A DNA stretch of 64,000 bases, from positions 1 to 64,000 of the forward strand of contig NZ_JARGZA010000012.1 of assembly GCF_030973515.1 (NCBI RefSeq), given 5' to 3'. A program made the position numbers and the translations under genes. Source of the stretch: Jannaschia maritima. GTDB lineage: Bacteria; Pseudomonadota; Alphaproteobacteria; Rhodobacterales; Rhodobacteraceae. Positions within the stretch are counted from its first letter, which is position 1. Each line of letters starts with the position of its first letter. Shown one piece after another: positions 34,540 through 43,451 of this stretch. The notes beneath the pieces were generated by a model, which searched no databases, was not told the DNA's origin, and was given only the letters and a program-made list of their open reading frames with translations.

Positions 34540-36929
34540 GCCTTCACGCCGCCCGCACGTTCGACCCTAAGATGCGCCTCGGCCGTCACATCGGTCTCCG
34601 TGCCGTCCGGCGCGATCTTGATGATGCGCCCATCGTCCCCGAGGACGACGACGTTCATCCCCTCGGCGCGGCGCGCATCGAGGACCTGGCGCTGCCGGTC
34701 GATGAACTCCGGGTTCTCCCGAACGACCCTTGGCCGGTCGCGCAGCGGCTCGTGGGCCTTGGAGCGCCCGTGCCGCTCGGTCAGGATCGCCTCCAACTCG
34801 GAAAGCTCGACGTTCGCGCGTTCAAGGGCGGCTTCCGCGTCGACCGTCGCCTCGACCTGTCGAAGATCGAGCGATTGCTGAACGGCAAGGTCCATTTCGC
34901 GCTGATCGCTGTCGCGGACGGCCGCCGTCACCGTCTTCGTGCCCTTCCGGGTCTTGCGGGACGCAATCGTCACCGTCCCGCCGCCGCTCGGCGTCGCCTG
35001 GGCCATCGCGACGGATGCACCCTCGGCGATGACCGGGGTGGCCGGTGCGGCGGGCGGGGCCTTCGGAGCGGGCTCCGGCACGGCATCGAAGTCGAAACCG
35101 GGCATCGGTTCGTCCGGGCTGGTCACTGGTGCCGACCGCGACCCGCGATGCTCGACCTCCGGCGTGGCGGCCTGCGCCACCGCAGGCGCCTCTTGATCGA
35201 CGGACGCCGTGTCGTCGGCCGACTCGGCGGCTGCTTCGACCTCGGCCTCTTCCTCCGGCGTGAGCGTCAGGTTCACGCTCGGGAACGGAAGCTCGCCCTT
35301 CTGCGCGCGGTGGAGCTTCTTGAACATCGGATCGTCGTAATACTCGATGCGCTTCGCCCGCACCGGCATCTGCGCGTCCACGACCATGATGATGTCCCCG
35401 AGGGGCATCCGCCGCGCGTCATCCTCGGTCAGCAACGCCACCTCTTCCGTGCGCTCGGACATGCTGCGTCCCTCGAACGGGTTCCGGCCGATGGACCTCG
35501 ACCGGGTGACGACCCGCTTCGTGGTTTTGCCCACTGCCTTCGATAGCTCTTCGACGGTCTTCTCGTCGGACGGCGTGAGGTAGAGCTTCACGCCCGCGTT
35601 GCCCTGAAGCGCGCGGCGGGTGTTCTCGCCATAGATTTCGTCCAGCGCCGGGATGGTCTGGGTGATGACCGCGAGGTGGCCGCGATAGGTCCGCAGCGTC
35701 TCGATGCTCTCCACGACGATCGGCATCTTCCCGAGGCGGTTGAACTCGTCCAGCAGGATCATCACGGGCCACGGCTCGTCCGGGCCGGGGTTCTTGGTCT
35801 GCAAGGACGCGATTAGGTCGGAGAAGAACAGCCGGATCAGCGCGGCCATCGGCCTCACCATGTTCGGGGCCACGACCATGTAGACCGACATGGGTTTCCG
35901 GCGGATGTCGCGGAAATCGAAGTCGCTCTCGGCCGTCGCGCGATCAATGGCCGGGTTGGACCACTGATTGAGGCCCGAGGTCATCAGAAGCGACAGGTAG
36001 GACGTGAGCGTGTCGTTGTTGGTCGATGCGAGCCGGATGAAGATGCGCCGGGCCGCCTCGTTCTTCACTCGCGCGGCGAGGTTGCGATAGGCCACCTGCT
36101 TGTCGCCGCCGTCCGACGCGATCCGGTAGATTTCGCCCAGGGTTGGCGTCTTTCGCTCGAAGGCCAGAAGGCCGGCGGCGACGAACAACTCGATCCCGCC
36201 CTCCAAGAGCCCCTTCACCCGGTCGTTGTCGGATTGGAGGAACAGCGTGGCGAGAAGCTGAAGCTCCATCTGCTGCTGCTCGGGATCCTTTAACTGATAG
36301 ATGCGAAGGAGCGGGTTGTAGCGATGCGACCTCCGGTCGGCCCAATCGGTCGGGGCGAACCGGAATACCTTGTCGCCCGCCGACGCGCGGTGTCGGGCCG
36401 TCTCCTCGAACAGCTCCCCCTTCACGTCGAGCGCGACCGTGCTGCCCTTCCATAGAAGGAGGTTCGGGATCGCGAAGCCGGACGTCTTGCCTCGTCCGGT
36501 CGGCGCGACGATCAGCGCGTGCGGAAAGACCTTCGACACGGCGCTCAGATACCGGCCCTTCCGCTTCGGGCCGCTCAACTTGCCCAGCACGAAGCCTGTC
36601 CCGAGCTTGCCGAAGAAGCCGTTCCGGCGCAGCTCCATTGCCTTCTGGAAGTGGGTCGTCCCGAACCGGGTGAGCGCCTGGCCGGACAGGGCCGCGCTGA
36701 CGACCAGTCCCAGGAGGGTGAACCCACCGATGATGATGTTGACCATCTGGAAGTCGGACGGGCGGATGAGCCGCCAATCGAGATAGCTCTGCGCGATCCA
36801 GAAGAAGTCGAGCTCCGCACGCAGTCCGAAGTCCCGGAACGTGAAGTAGGCGGTCGCGGCGACGTAGCCGAGTGCGGAGAACACAAGGGTCAGGAGGACG
36901 ACGCCGAGGGTCAGCTTGGCCTTATCCAT
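34536..36929 (-). CDS. virD4: VirD4/TraG type IV coupling protein
   Basis: The 797-residue protein has two N-terminal membrane helices (about 8-30 and 63-82), Walker A APTGRGKTS (142-150) and Walker B MILLDEFNRLG (about 390). A long Glu/Ala/Pro-rich C-terminal extension (about 575-797) ends in a coiled coil. VirD4 hands the relaxase-DNA complex to the channel. It overlaps the relaxase gene by 8 bases. The C-terminal extension is longer than the classical protein and may select substrates. Confidence 0.94.
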   Translation of the reverse strand: MDKAKLTLGVVLLTLVFSALGYVAATAYFTFRDFGLRAELDFFWIAQSYLDWRLIRPSDFQMVNIIIGGFTLLGLVVSAALSGQALTRFGTTHFQKAMELRRNGFFGKLGTGFVLGKLSGPKRKGRYLSAVSKVFPHALIVAPTGRGKTSGFAIPNLLLWKGSTVALDVKGELFEETARHRASAGDKVFRFAPTDWADRRSHRYNPLLRIYQLKDPEQQQMELQLLATLFLQSDNDRVKGLLEGGIELFVAAGLLAFERKTPTLGEIYRIASDGGDKQVAYRNLAARVKNEAARRIFIRLASTNNDTLTSYLSLLMTSGLNQWSNPAIDRATAESDFDFRDIRRKPMSVYMVVAPNMVRPMAALIRLFFSDLIASLQTKNPGPDEPWPVMILLDEFNRLGKMPIVVESIETLRTYRGHLAVITQTIPALDEIYGENTRRALQGNAGVKLYLTPSDEKTVEELSKAVGKTTKRVVTRSRSIGRNPFEGRSMSERTEEVALLTEDDARRMPLGDIIMVVDAQMPVRAKRIEYYDDPMFKKLHRAQKGELPFPSVNLTLTPEEEAEVEAAAESADDTASVDQEAPAVAQAATPEVEHRGSRSAPVTSPDEPMPGFDFDAVPEPAPKAPPAAPATPVIAEGASVAMAQATPSGGGTVTIASRKTRKGTKTVTAAVRDSDQREMDLAVQQSLDLRQVEATVDAEAALERANVELSELEAILTERHGRSKAHEPLRDRPRVVRENPEFIDRQRQVLDARRAEGMNVVVLGDDGRIIKIAPDGTETDVTAEAHLRVERAGGVKA

Positions 36930-39267
36930 GAGTGGTGCCCTTCTCGGTATGGGCGTGCCGGATGCGGTGCGCCTCGACCTCCTCCTCGGAAATCTCCAGC
37001 GTCACTTCGTCCAGCGCCTCGCTCTGCGCCGTCGCTTCGTCCGATTGCAGGTAGGCTTTGGCCGCGTAGAGACGGTCCAGTCGGTCGTCTATGATCTGGT
37101 CCATCGCGTCGGCATCGCCGTCCTTGAGACGTGCCAACTGCTCGTCCGACAGCTCACGCTCGACCGCGCCCCGGAACGCTTCCCGGCTCTCGGCATCGGG
37201 CAGCGAGTCGTGGATCGGGTCCGTCTTCTCTCGCAGCACCACGTCGTTGATCGTCTGACGGCGCTCCGCCTGCGCGATGCCCTGGTCTTCGGCAAGCGCC
37301 TCGCCAGGCTCCTGGGCCAGCTCCTCGGACACGCGCTCGCGGTAATCCGTATCCGCCGCGCTCTGGTCGATCAGCAGATCGTGCGCGCGCTCGGCCGCGT
37401 AGCGGTCGACGGCCTCGTCGTTGCGAACCCCGTCGACCTGGGCATAGGTCTGCCCGAGGCCGCGCGCGAGGTGGTCGGGCATGTCGGGGTAGCGTTCCTT
37501 GAAGTCCCGCGCGACGGCATCCTCCACGCTCTCGCGCTCCCCCGCGCGCTCCATGATGCTCTCCGTCTCCTGTGCCACCCGGTCGAAGGCCGCGCGGTCC
37601 GTGACGTTCCTCCCGAACGGCTCGTCCGTCAGCACGGCGGACGGGGCGGCGACGATCTCCGGGCGCTCGCGCAGATAGTCGCGCTGTTCCTGCTCGATCC
37701 GGGCTTCCGCGCGCGCCTCGATCTCCAAGGCGCGTTCGTTGATCTGCGCCTCCCCTGCCCCGTCGCGGCGCATGTCCTGGCGGATCGCGCGGCTCGCATC
37801 CTCGATGCCCTGCCGGTCGTAGTGGAAGTCGCGCCGGTCCTCGACGTCGATCACGCCGTCGTCGCGCAGCACCTCGGCGCGTTCCAAGGCGGTTCCGAGC
37901 TTCACATGCACCGCGTCCAGCTTCTCGGACGCGACCCGCACGTCCTCGCGGCGCTCAAGGTTGAGCCCTTCCGTCTTGGCGATCTTCTCCATGTCCTGCG
38001 CCAGCCATTCCCGCTCCATCGCGGCGTTTTCGGCGCCGCGCTCCACGCGGGCGATGACCGTCTCGCTGGAAATGCCGGTGCCGCGCAGCGCGGTCTCGAT
38101 CTGGGCGCGGGTCTCGGGCTCGCGCATCCGGGCCGTCAGCTCCGTGTTGATGTTGGCCTGGCTATAGACGCCCGTGTCGGACGGGGCCTGCGTCAGCGTG
38201 GCGGACCGGACGCCCATTGGCTGCAAATGCGCCATGTTCGCGTAGATTTCGTTGAGCTGCGCTTCCGCCTTGGGCCGCTCGGCCTCGGGAAGCTCGCGCA
38301 CCATCGCCTCGACCCGCTCGGTGCGCTCCGCGAATTCCGACTTCATCTCGTCAAAGCTGGCCATGTAGATGTCTCCTGTCTGTTCGAGTTTGCCCTTCTG
38401 CGCGAGGATTTCCCCGGCGCGGAACAAGGCGTTCGCGATGTCTTCCCGGCCCTCGTCCGACGCCTCAGCGGACAGGGCTCCGTAGATCTTCGATGCGACC
38501 GCGACCTCGGACGCCGCGCGGGCCAGGTCCTCGCCCACCCGCTCGCGCTCGACCGGCGCACGCGCTTCCGTCTTCGCAGCATACACTTCGCCGGTACGCG
38601 CCGGGTAGGTCAGCACGCCGCGATCGACGCGCCGCGTGGCCTCCAGGCGGACGCCCACCTTGTCGGCCTCCTCGACCATCGCCATGCGGAAGTCGTCGTA
38701 GTTGAAGCGGTGATCGCGCCCGAGGTAGAAGATTTCCCCCTCCTGCGACCGCCGATTGAGAACGATGTGGGCGTGGGGATGATCGCGGTCCTCGTGGACG
38801 GCGATGATGTAGTCGAAGGTGCCCTGCTCGTTGTTGAAGAACCGCTCGGCCACGGCCGCGGTGATGTCCCGCACGTCCTCGCCCTTGGTGCCCACGGGAT
38901 AGGACATGAGCATGTGGGTGGTGTGCCCCAGCTTCGGATGGAAGCCGGTTCCCCAGTTCTCCGCGAACCGCTCGGAGACGCCCTTGATCTCCTTGGCCAT
39001 CAAGGTCGCCTTGCCGTCGAGCTGGCCCCGGCTGTCCACGATATGAGACGACTTCGTGGTCAGATAGTCGAGCTGTCGGGCGAGCTGCGCCTTCGTGTGC
39101 GTGCCGCCGCCCCGGATCGCCTTGAAGACGGCCGCCCGATGACCGCGCGCGGCCCGGACCATCTGGCGCTGCTTGGACCCGAGGCCCTGGGTCGATCCCC
39201 GGACCTTGCTCCACCCCTCGCGGAAGACCTCGCCCGTGACGGCGGTGACGGCATCACTCCGCGCCAT
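36922..39267 (-). CDS. VirD2-type (MOB-P) conjugative relaxase
   Basis: The N-terminal third is a relaxase domain: candidate nicking Tyr in LDYLTTKS (Tyr about 68), HTTHMLMSYPVGT, and the 3-His metal motif HEDRDHPHAHIVLN (His158, 163, 165, 167). The remaining 500 residues are largely charged helices, perhaps a translocation signal and dimerisation region. It cuts oriT and pilots the strand into the recipient. It overlaps mobC by 14 bases and virD4 by 8, forming one leftward mob operon. Confidence 0.92.
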   Translation of the reverse strand: MARSDAVTAVTGEVFREGWSKVRGSTQGLGSKQRQMVRAARGHRAAVFKAIRGGGTHTKAQLARQLDYLTTKSSHIVDSRGQLDGKATLMAKEIKGVSERFAENWGTGFHPKLGHTTHMLMSYPVGTKGEDVRDITAAVAERFFNNEQGTFDYIIAVHEDRDHPHAHIVLNRRSQEGEIFYLGRDHRFNYDDFRMAMVEEADKVGVRLEATRRVDRGVLTYPARTGEVYAAKTEARAPVERERVGEDLARAASEVAVASKIYGALSAEASDEGREDIANALFRAGEILAQKGKLEQTGDIYMASFDEMKSEFAERTERVEAMVRELPEAERPKAEAQLNEIYANMAHLQPMGVRSATLTQAPSDTGVYSQANINTELTARMREPETRAQIETALRGTGISSETVIARVERGAENAAMEREWLAQDMEKIAKTEGLNLERREDVRVASEKLDAVHVKLGTALERAEVLRDDGVIDVEDRRDFHYDRQGIEDASRAIRQDMRRDGAGEAQINERALEIEARAEARIEQEQRDYLRERPEIVAAPSAVLTDEPFGRNVTDRAAFDRVAQETESIMERAGERESVEDAVARDFKERYPDMPDHLARGLGQTYAQVDGVRNDEAVDRYAAERAHDLLIDQSAADTDYRERVSEELAQEPGEALAEDQGIAQAERRQTINDVVLREKTDPIHDSLPDAESREAFRGAVERELSDEQLARLKDGDADAMDQIIDDRLDRLYAAKAYLQSDEATAQSEALDEVTLEISEEEVEAHRIRHAHTEKGTTHG

Positions 39268-39829
39268 CGGCCAGCTCCCTCAATGCGGCATCGACGGTCA
39301 TCTCGATCCTGGCGCGGCGGCGCTCGGCCAGCGAGTTCACCTGATCGGCGAAGGCGAGGACGAAACCGGCGAGGCTCCTGATCTGCGCGAGACTGGCGAC
39401 ACCGAAGGCCGGCGCGATGCCCTTCTGTTTCGCCTCGTTCAGCCGCTTGGCGATCTGCGTGACGTTGTTCCCGACCCGATTGAGGGACGCGCGGAAGCTG
39501 CGAAGCTCGCCTTCCAGCGTCTCGTCGGGCTGAAAGACCCCGTTCGCGGCCTGGATGAGACGGCGCATTCCGTCCGATCTGCTGCTGATCCCCTGCCGTG
39601 CGAGGACCGCATCGAAGGCGCGAAGCTCGTCCTCGGTGACGGTGACGCTGACCTGGCGGGTGCGGACGCTGCGCTCGCGGCGGCGCTCTTTGTCAGTCCG
39701 AAGGGTGTAGTAGATCGTTCGCTCGGTGACGCCGAACCGATCTGCAAGCGCCTTGTGCGTAACGCCTTTCGCCCGCTCGCGGACGATGGCGAGACGGTCA
39801 TCACGAGTAAGGCGACGGCGCGTCGGCAT
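39254..39829 (-). CDS. mobC: MobC-like relaxosome accessory protein
   Basis: From ATG 39829 the product is 191 residues. It has an N-terminal helix-turn-helix (about 5-45, KALADRFGVTERTIYYTLR) and a ribbon-helix-helix-like strand (RQVSVTVTEDELRAFDAVLARQGISSRSDGMRRLI). The MobC family region follows (LRSFRASLNRVGNNVTQIAKRLNEA). It would bind near oriT and help the relaxase nick. An inverted repeat lies 34 bp upstream of the start. A longer start at 39889 would run into that repeat. Confidence 0.85.
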   Translation of the reverse strand: MPTRRRLTRDDRLAIVRERAKGVTHKALADRFGVTERTIYYTLRTDKERRRERSVRTRQVSVTVTEDELRAFDAVLARQGISSRSDGMRRLIQAANGVFQPDETLEGELRSFRASLNRVGNNVTQIAKRLNEAKQKGIAPAFGVASLAQIRSLAGFVLAFADQVNSLAERRRARIEMTVDAALRELADGAE

Positions 39830-39862
39830 ACTGAACATACAACCCCTATTTCCTGCCAACCT

Positions 39863-39934
39863 CTTACCGTTATTTAGGCTCCGACTCAATCGAAGATGGC
39901 GTCATGTGTCGGAGCCGTTTAGAATGGCGGTAAG
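39863..39934. other. nested inverted repeat upstream of mobC, candidate oriT or MobC operator
   Basis: GGCTCCGAC (39877-39885) and GTCGGAGCC (39908-39916) pair perfectly. An outer pair, CTTACCG (39863-39869) and CGGTAAG (39928-39934), is also perfect. The element lies between the leftward mob operon and the rightward virC1/virC2-like operon, the usual place for oriT beside mobC. The nick site itself cannot be read. Confidence 0.5.
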
Positions 39935-40189
39935 GCAATCGAAGCGGACCCCGACCAGGGGGCCGCGCGTCGAGCCCCACGGGCGAGACCGGCCGGAAGC
40001 GGAGCTGAAGGCCCAACGAGAAATCGCCCCAGGACGCCGCTGAGAGGTCGTCCGCACCCTACCCCCCATCGGCATTCGACATGGCGCTGTAGCCCCCCTT
40101 CTGGCGGCGCTACGGTCATCCGAAGACAGTGCGCGACCTGCGCCTCCGCCGCACGCGGCTCGTTCCGCGCCTCCAATTTGGCAGACGAC

Positions 40190-40580
40190 GGATGAAGGAT
40201 AACGGATAAAGGATAACGGATAATAGCTAACAGATGAAAGATGACGGATAACGGATGACGGATGACAGATAACGGATGACGGATAGAAAACGACGCAAGA
40301 CGGTTGACGACAAACGATGGGCGGATAGCGGAAAACGGTAGGCGGATGGCGGAAAACGGTAGGCGGATGGCGGCAAACGGAGGAAAGATTACGGAAGCAG
40401 CGCAACGGACGGCGACGGACGGATGACGGAAGGCGCGTGGCGTAAGAAGCACAGCGGTGAACGCATAGCAGAAAGCGCATGACGAACGACGCAGGGCGCG
40501 GTAACGATAGCGAAGAACGGAAGACGCGTCACGCAAAGCGGACAACGGATGACGCGGAACGGATGACGCGAGGCGCATCG
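40190..40580. repeat. degenerate purine-rich heptamer array (GGATGAC/GGATAAC type)
   Basis: About 390 bp are dominated by short direct repeats such as GGATAAC, GGATGAC, GGATGGC and GCGGAAAACGGTA on the + strand, with almost no coding character. The array ends at the ribosome-binding site of the virC1-like gene. It could bind VirC1/VirC2, act as overdrive or serve as a partition site. Confidence 0.6.
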
Positions 40581-40592
40581 GAGGGACGGAAG

Positions 40593-41336
40593 ATGAAGGA
40601 CACGGCGGCGGAGGAAGCGCGGGTGGCGAATGACGACATGAAGGTCATCACGGTGATGACCCGGAAGGGCGGGGCCGGAAAGACGACCCTGACGCAGGCG
40701 CTCCTCAGCGCCGCGATTTCGCAGGGCAAGCGGTGCCTCGCCCTCGACGCCGATCCGCAGCAGGGCCTTCACCGCTGGCTCTACGAGGTCGCCCAAGACG
40801 AACCCCTCCTCACCTTCCGCCAGCTCGAATTTGCGGCTGACCTCGGCAAGGCGGCGGACGAAGCCTACGAGTCTGGCGAGGTCGATCTGATCTTCGTGGA
40901 CACGCAGGGCGCGGCCGAGGCTTGGGCCGACGAACTTGCCGCACAGAGCGACATCCTCGTGGTTCCCATGAAGCTCGGGAAGACCGATTACCTTATCACG
41001 ACCGATACGGTGAATTGGTATGCCGGTCTCCTCGATCGGGTCGATAAACCCGAGCTTCTGCCCGAGTTGCGGGTCATCGTCTCCGGGGCGACCATGAAGC
41101 CCAACAAGACCGAACAGGAATACGAGGCATTGGCCGTTCGGAACTTCCCCGTCCTTCCGACCTACTTCATGTATCGAAAACAGCATCTCGATGCGGGCGC
41201 GAATGGCTTCCTTCACAAGCTGGCCGACGCGAAGCGCAACTCGACGTTCGGCCTCGAACGGCGACATGCCCAGCATTTCGATGAGGCGGTGAAGGAAGCC
41301 TCCGCCATGCTCGATGAAATCCTGGGAGAAGTGTGA
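40593..41336 (+). CDS. virC1: ParA/VirC1-like Walker ATPase
   Basis: The ATG at 40593 follows GGAGGGACGG and gives 247 residues; the open frame further upstream is repeat-array translation. A deviant Walker A (TRKGGAGKTTLT, about 20-31) and FVDTQGAAEAWADELAAQSDILVVPMK identify a ParA-superfamily ATPase. The downstream VirC2-like gene and the neighbouring relaxase operon point to VirC1, which promotes relaxosome assembly and T-strand numbers, rather than to plasmid partition. Confidence 0.75.
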   Translation: MKDTAAEEARVANDDMKVITVMTRKGGAGKTTLTQALLSAAISQGKRCLALDADPQQGLHRWLYEVAQDEPLLTFRQLEFAADLGKAADEAYESGEVDLIFVDTQGAAEAWADELAAQSDILVVPMKLGKTDYLITTDTVNWYAGLLDRVDKPELLPELRVIVSGATMKPNKTEQEYEALAVRNFPVLPTYFMYRKQHLDAGANGFLHKLADAKRNSTFGLERRHAQHFDEAVKEASAMLDEILGEV

Positions 41337-42061
41337 TGGGACGCCGCGAACGACCCAAGGTCAGTGGCACGGATCCGGCCTATTCGCACGCCTTCCTGAA
41401 GGAACGGCCCAAGCTGCCGAACGGGATGCCCCCGTCCGTGAAGATACCTGGCCTCAACGATGGCGGCGCGCAAGCCGGGCCGTCCACGGAGGAGGAGAAG
41501 CCCAAGGCCGGTCCCGCACCCGTGCCGGACGCGGCCGATCTGGCGGCGAAGGTTGCGGAACCGGAAGTCGAGCCGACACCGGAGGCGAAGACGGAAGCGA
41601 AGCGACCTGCTGCGAAGCCCAGCAAGCGCGTAAAGGCGAAGCGACCGGCGGACGACGCAGCGCCCCCGAAGGAAAGCGTCACGGCGAACGCTTCTTCGGG
41701 GGAGAAGCGAAAGGTCTCGCTCAAGGTCTCGATGACGACGGCGCATGTCGAAGCGATGAAGCCCCTCGTGGCGGCAGGGCTCGCGCAGCGCGACGTCCTC
41801 GCGCTGGCGGGCAGGCGGACGATGAAACGGTTCGAGCCGTCTCCCGACTTCGTGCCCGTGCCGGACGGGGACAGGGTGCCGATGACGGTGGCCTACTCCA
41901 CGACCAAATACGTCTCCGGCCGAATGCTCGATGACATGCGGGACGAACACGACCCGCTGCGCGTGAAGTCGGATGCCGCGATGATCAGGGGGCAATTCGA
42001 GACCCTGTTCTGGTCCGTCCTCGATGACGTGATCGCAGAGCTGCGCCAGCAGCGGGGATAG
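41333..42061 (+). CDS. virC2: VirC2-like ribbon-helix-helix protein
   Basis: The 242-residue protein overlaps virC1 (ATGA). Its first half is a low-complexity Pro/Lys/Glu linker. The second half has KVSLKVSMTTAHVEAMK and AYSTTKYVSGRMLDDMRDEHDPLRVKSDAAMIRGQF, which I align with the VirC2 pattern near its C-terminus (including the F/EHDPL motif). Agrobacterium VirC2 binds overdrive next to the border/oriT. Function here is inferred from partner, position and partial similarity. Confidence 0.6.
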   Translation: MMGRRERPKVSGTDPAYSHAFLKERPKLPNGMPPSVKIPGLNDGGAQAGPSTEEEKPKAGPAPVPDAADLAAKVAEPEVEPTPEAKTEAKRPAAKPSKRVKAKRPADDAAPPKESVTANASSGEKRKVSLKVSMTTAHVEAMKPLVAAGLAQRDVLALAGRRTMKRFEPSPDFVPVPDGDRVPMTVAYSTTKYVSGRMLDDMRDEHDPLRVKSDAAMIRGQFETLFWSVLDDVIAELRQQRG

Positions 42062-42127
42062 AGCGCACAGCGCGTCGTCCAGCCATACCACAGAGGGGGG
42101 AGGAGTTGCGACTTCCTCCCCCCCCGA

Positions 42128-42195
42128 AGCGAAATAGACAGGGCCGTGTCCTCGCGCGTCGCGCTGCGGGCCGCACCACCCCTGTCGATTTCGCT
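42128..42195 (+). repeat. structured core related to the 504-bp leader repeat
   Basis: A 15-16-bp stem with one mismatch (arms 42128-42143 and 42179-42195) encloses GGGCCGTGTCCTC, the hairpin GCGC-GTC-GCGC (42154-42164) and TGCGGGCCGCACCACC. The reverse strands of 45109-45149 and 53695-53735 carry the same flanks, but with GGGC-x4-GCCC as the hairpin. It is preceded by a G-rich hairpin (42096-42126) and sits 124 bp before the 50-residue gene. Confidence 0.65.
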
Positions 42196-42318
42196 CCACC
42201 CCCCACCTCTCGCGCTCGCCGCAAGGCAGGCGGTCAGGCGGGGCCTGACCGCCGCATCCATGATGACGTGGAGCGGTGTCCGGAGGCCCTGCCGTGCATC
42301 GGAGGATGAGGGAAAGCC

Positions 42319-42471
42319 ATGCCGCGCAAGGTGAGAACAGAAGCAAGGGCGATCAAGCGCATCCGGGACGCCCGGACCAGGGCCGTCGTCGGGTGGCTCT
42401 ACCGCTGGAAGGAAGGCGGGGAGTTTCCAATGTGGAAGGACGGCCCCAGGTCGGACGTGATCTATGAATGA
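42319..42471 (+). CDS. 50-residue basic microprotein, paralogue of the 6.3-kb gene
   Basis: The frame MPRKVRTEARAIKRI...RT-x2-VVGWLYRW...MWKDG...VIYE is complete and matches the protein at 6297-6464 over almost its whole length. GGAGGATGAGGGAAAG precedes the ATG. It overlaps the next gene by 8 bases, so it is translated in an operon. No known fold is recognised; the Trp/Lys-rich end could bind nucleic acid. Confidence 0.65.
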   Translation: MPRKVRTEARAIKRIRDARTRAVVGWLYRWKEGGEFPMWKDGPRSDVIYE

Positions 42472-42721
42472 GGGCGGCCTGTTCTGCCTGCGCGCCGAGG
42501 ATGCCGTCCGCGACCTCGGTGCGGTCTATTCGGCCTCCGAGGAAAGCCTGCGCGTCCTCGGCGCGGCTTATATGCGCGATTTGAAGACCATCGGCTCGCT
42601 CGTGCTGCACGGCCCGGACTACGCGGTGATCGCCATCTTCGATGTGTGGACGGACGATTGGCGGGAGGCCGGGTCGGACGGCGAGCCAGCTTCACATGGG
42701 CCGCGTCGAATGGTAAGATGA
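42464..42721 (+). CDS. small protein of unknown function
   Basis: This 85-residue protein (MNEGGLFCLRAEDAVRDLGAV...) starts within the stop of the microprotein gene, and its stop overlaps a possible start of the following secreted protein. I do not recognise a family. The tight overlaps are the main support that it is expressed. Confidence 0.55.
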   Translation: MNEGGLFCLRAEDAVRDLGAVYSASEESLRVLGAAYMRDLKTIGSLVLHGPDYAVIAIFDVWTDDWREAGSDGEPASHGPRRMVR

Positions 42722-42741
42722 AGGAAGAGCGGAGGCCCGTG

Positions 42742-43164
42742 ATGCGTGCGCTCAACCCTTTGATTCTCGGCGCTTTCCTTGGCGCGTTCCCGATGGCCGC
42801 CGCTGCCTGGGACCACAGCATCGAACGCGGGCTCGATCTCTATCAGGCCCGCGACGGCGGTGTTTCGGTCGCGCTCGTCTGCGATCCCAACAGCGTCTAC
42901 GGCGGGACGTCCCAAAGCGGCGTCCTGCTGAACCTCGTGGGCAATGTCGATGCGTCGCTGCCCGTGACGTTCCGCTTCCCGGACGGCATGGCCGTGCAGG
43001 CGGAGCTGGTTCACGGCCGCGTGGGCAAGGCCGAGATGGACGCGGGCGCGTGGGCCTCGCTTCTCGACGGGTTCCGCAGGAACGCCGCCATGACGCTCGA
43101 AGTCGGGGACGCGGCGTCCCGGCCGATCGAGCTGGGCGAGCCGGTGATGTTCACCTGTGTCTGA
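42742..43164 (+). CDS. small exported protein of unknown function
   Basis: From ATG 42742 (GGAGG 7 bases upstream) the product is 140 residues. It has a signal peptide (1-25, ending AAAA) and a beta-rich mature part including YQARDGGVSVALVCDPNSVYGG and FRFPDGMAVQAELVHG. An earlier ATG at 42718 overlaps the previous stop. It ends the three-gene rightward operon and is followed by strong hairpins. Family not recognised. Confidence 0.6.
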   Translation: MRALNPLILGAFLGAFPMAAAAWDHSIERGLDLYQARDGGVSVALVCDPNSVYGGTSQSGVLLNLVGNVDASLPVTFRFPDGMAVQAELVHGRVGKAEMDAGAWASLLDGFRRNAAMTLEVGDAASRPIELGEPVMFTCV

Positions 43165-43304
43165 CGGGAAGTCGCGGCGGCCTGCGTAAGCCGCCGCCGC
43201 GATATGCGTGCCTGTATGCGCCGCCTCTCGGGGTGGTTGCTTCACCTCTCAAGTTCTTCTGACAGAACGCCGAATCGCGGACAACCTCGGGGTTGGCGCC
43301 ATCC

Positions 43305-43347
43305 GGCGGGCCGGTCCGGCGCGCGCAGCGTGGCGGACCGGCCCGCC
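43305..43347. repeat. 14-bp perfect inverted repeat between convergent genes
   Basis: GGCGGGCCGGTCCG and its exact complement are separated by 15 bases. Together with a weaker hairpin at 43174-43197 it probably terminates the rightward operon. Confidence 0.5.
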
Positions 43348-43372
43348 GCGATTCCGCACCTTCCGAAACGAA

Positions 43373-43402
43373 GGCCCCCGCCGGGGAGGATCGGCGGGGG
43401 CC
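43373..43402 (-). terminator. terminator hairpin of the leftward ardC operon
   Basis: GGCCCCCGCC and GGCGGGGGCC form a 10-bp stem; on the leftward strand the loop is GATCCTCCCC and TTCGTTTC follows. It lies about 50 bp beyond the stop of the 73-residue gene. Confidence 0.6.
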
Positions 43403-43451
43403 ATCGGAGGCGCTGGACGGGGGAGGTCCGGCCTCTGGGGCTATGATCTGG

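Noticed and set aside
36916-39381. Very long open frame on the + strand (about 820 codons)
   Set aside because: It is the antisense shadow of the relaxase and mobC genes; the reverse strand carries clear relaxase motifs and overlapping operon starts.
40479-40592. Upstream in-frame ATG extending the virC1-like protein by 38 residues
   Set aside because: The extension translates the heptamer array and is low-complexity; a strong ribosome-binding site precedes the ATG at 40593.
40593-41336. Reading the ParA-like ATPase as a partition ParA with the ParB at 58.7 kb
   Set aside because: They are 18 kb apart and in different operons; the ATPase is coupled to a VirC2-like gene next to the relaxase operon, which fits VirC1 better.
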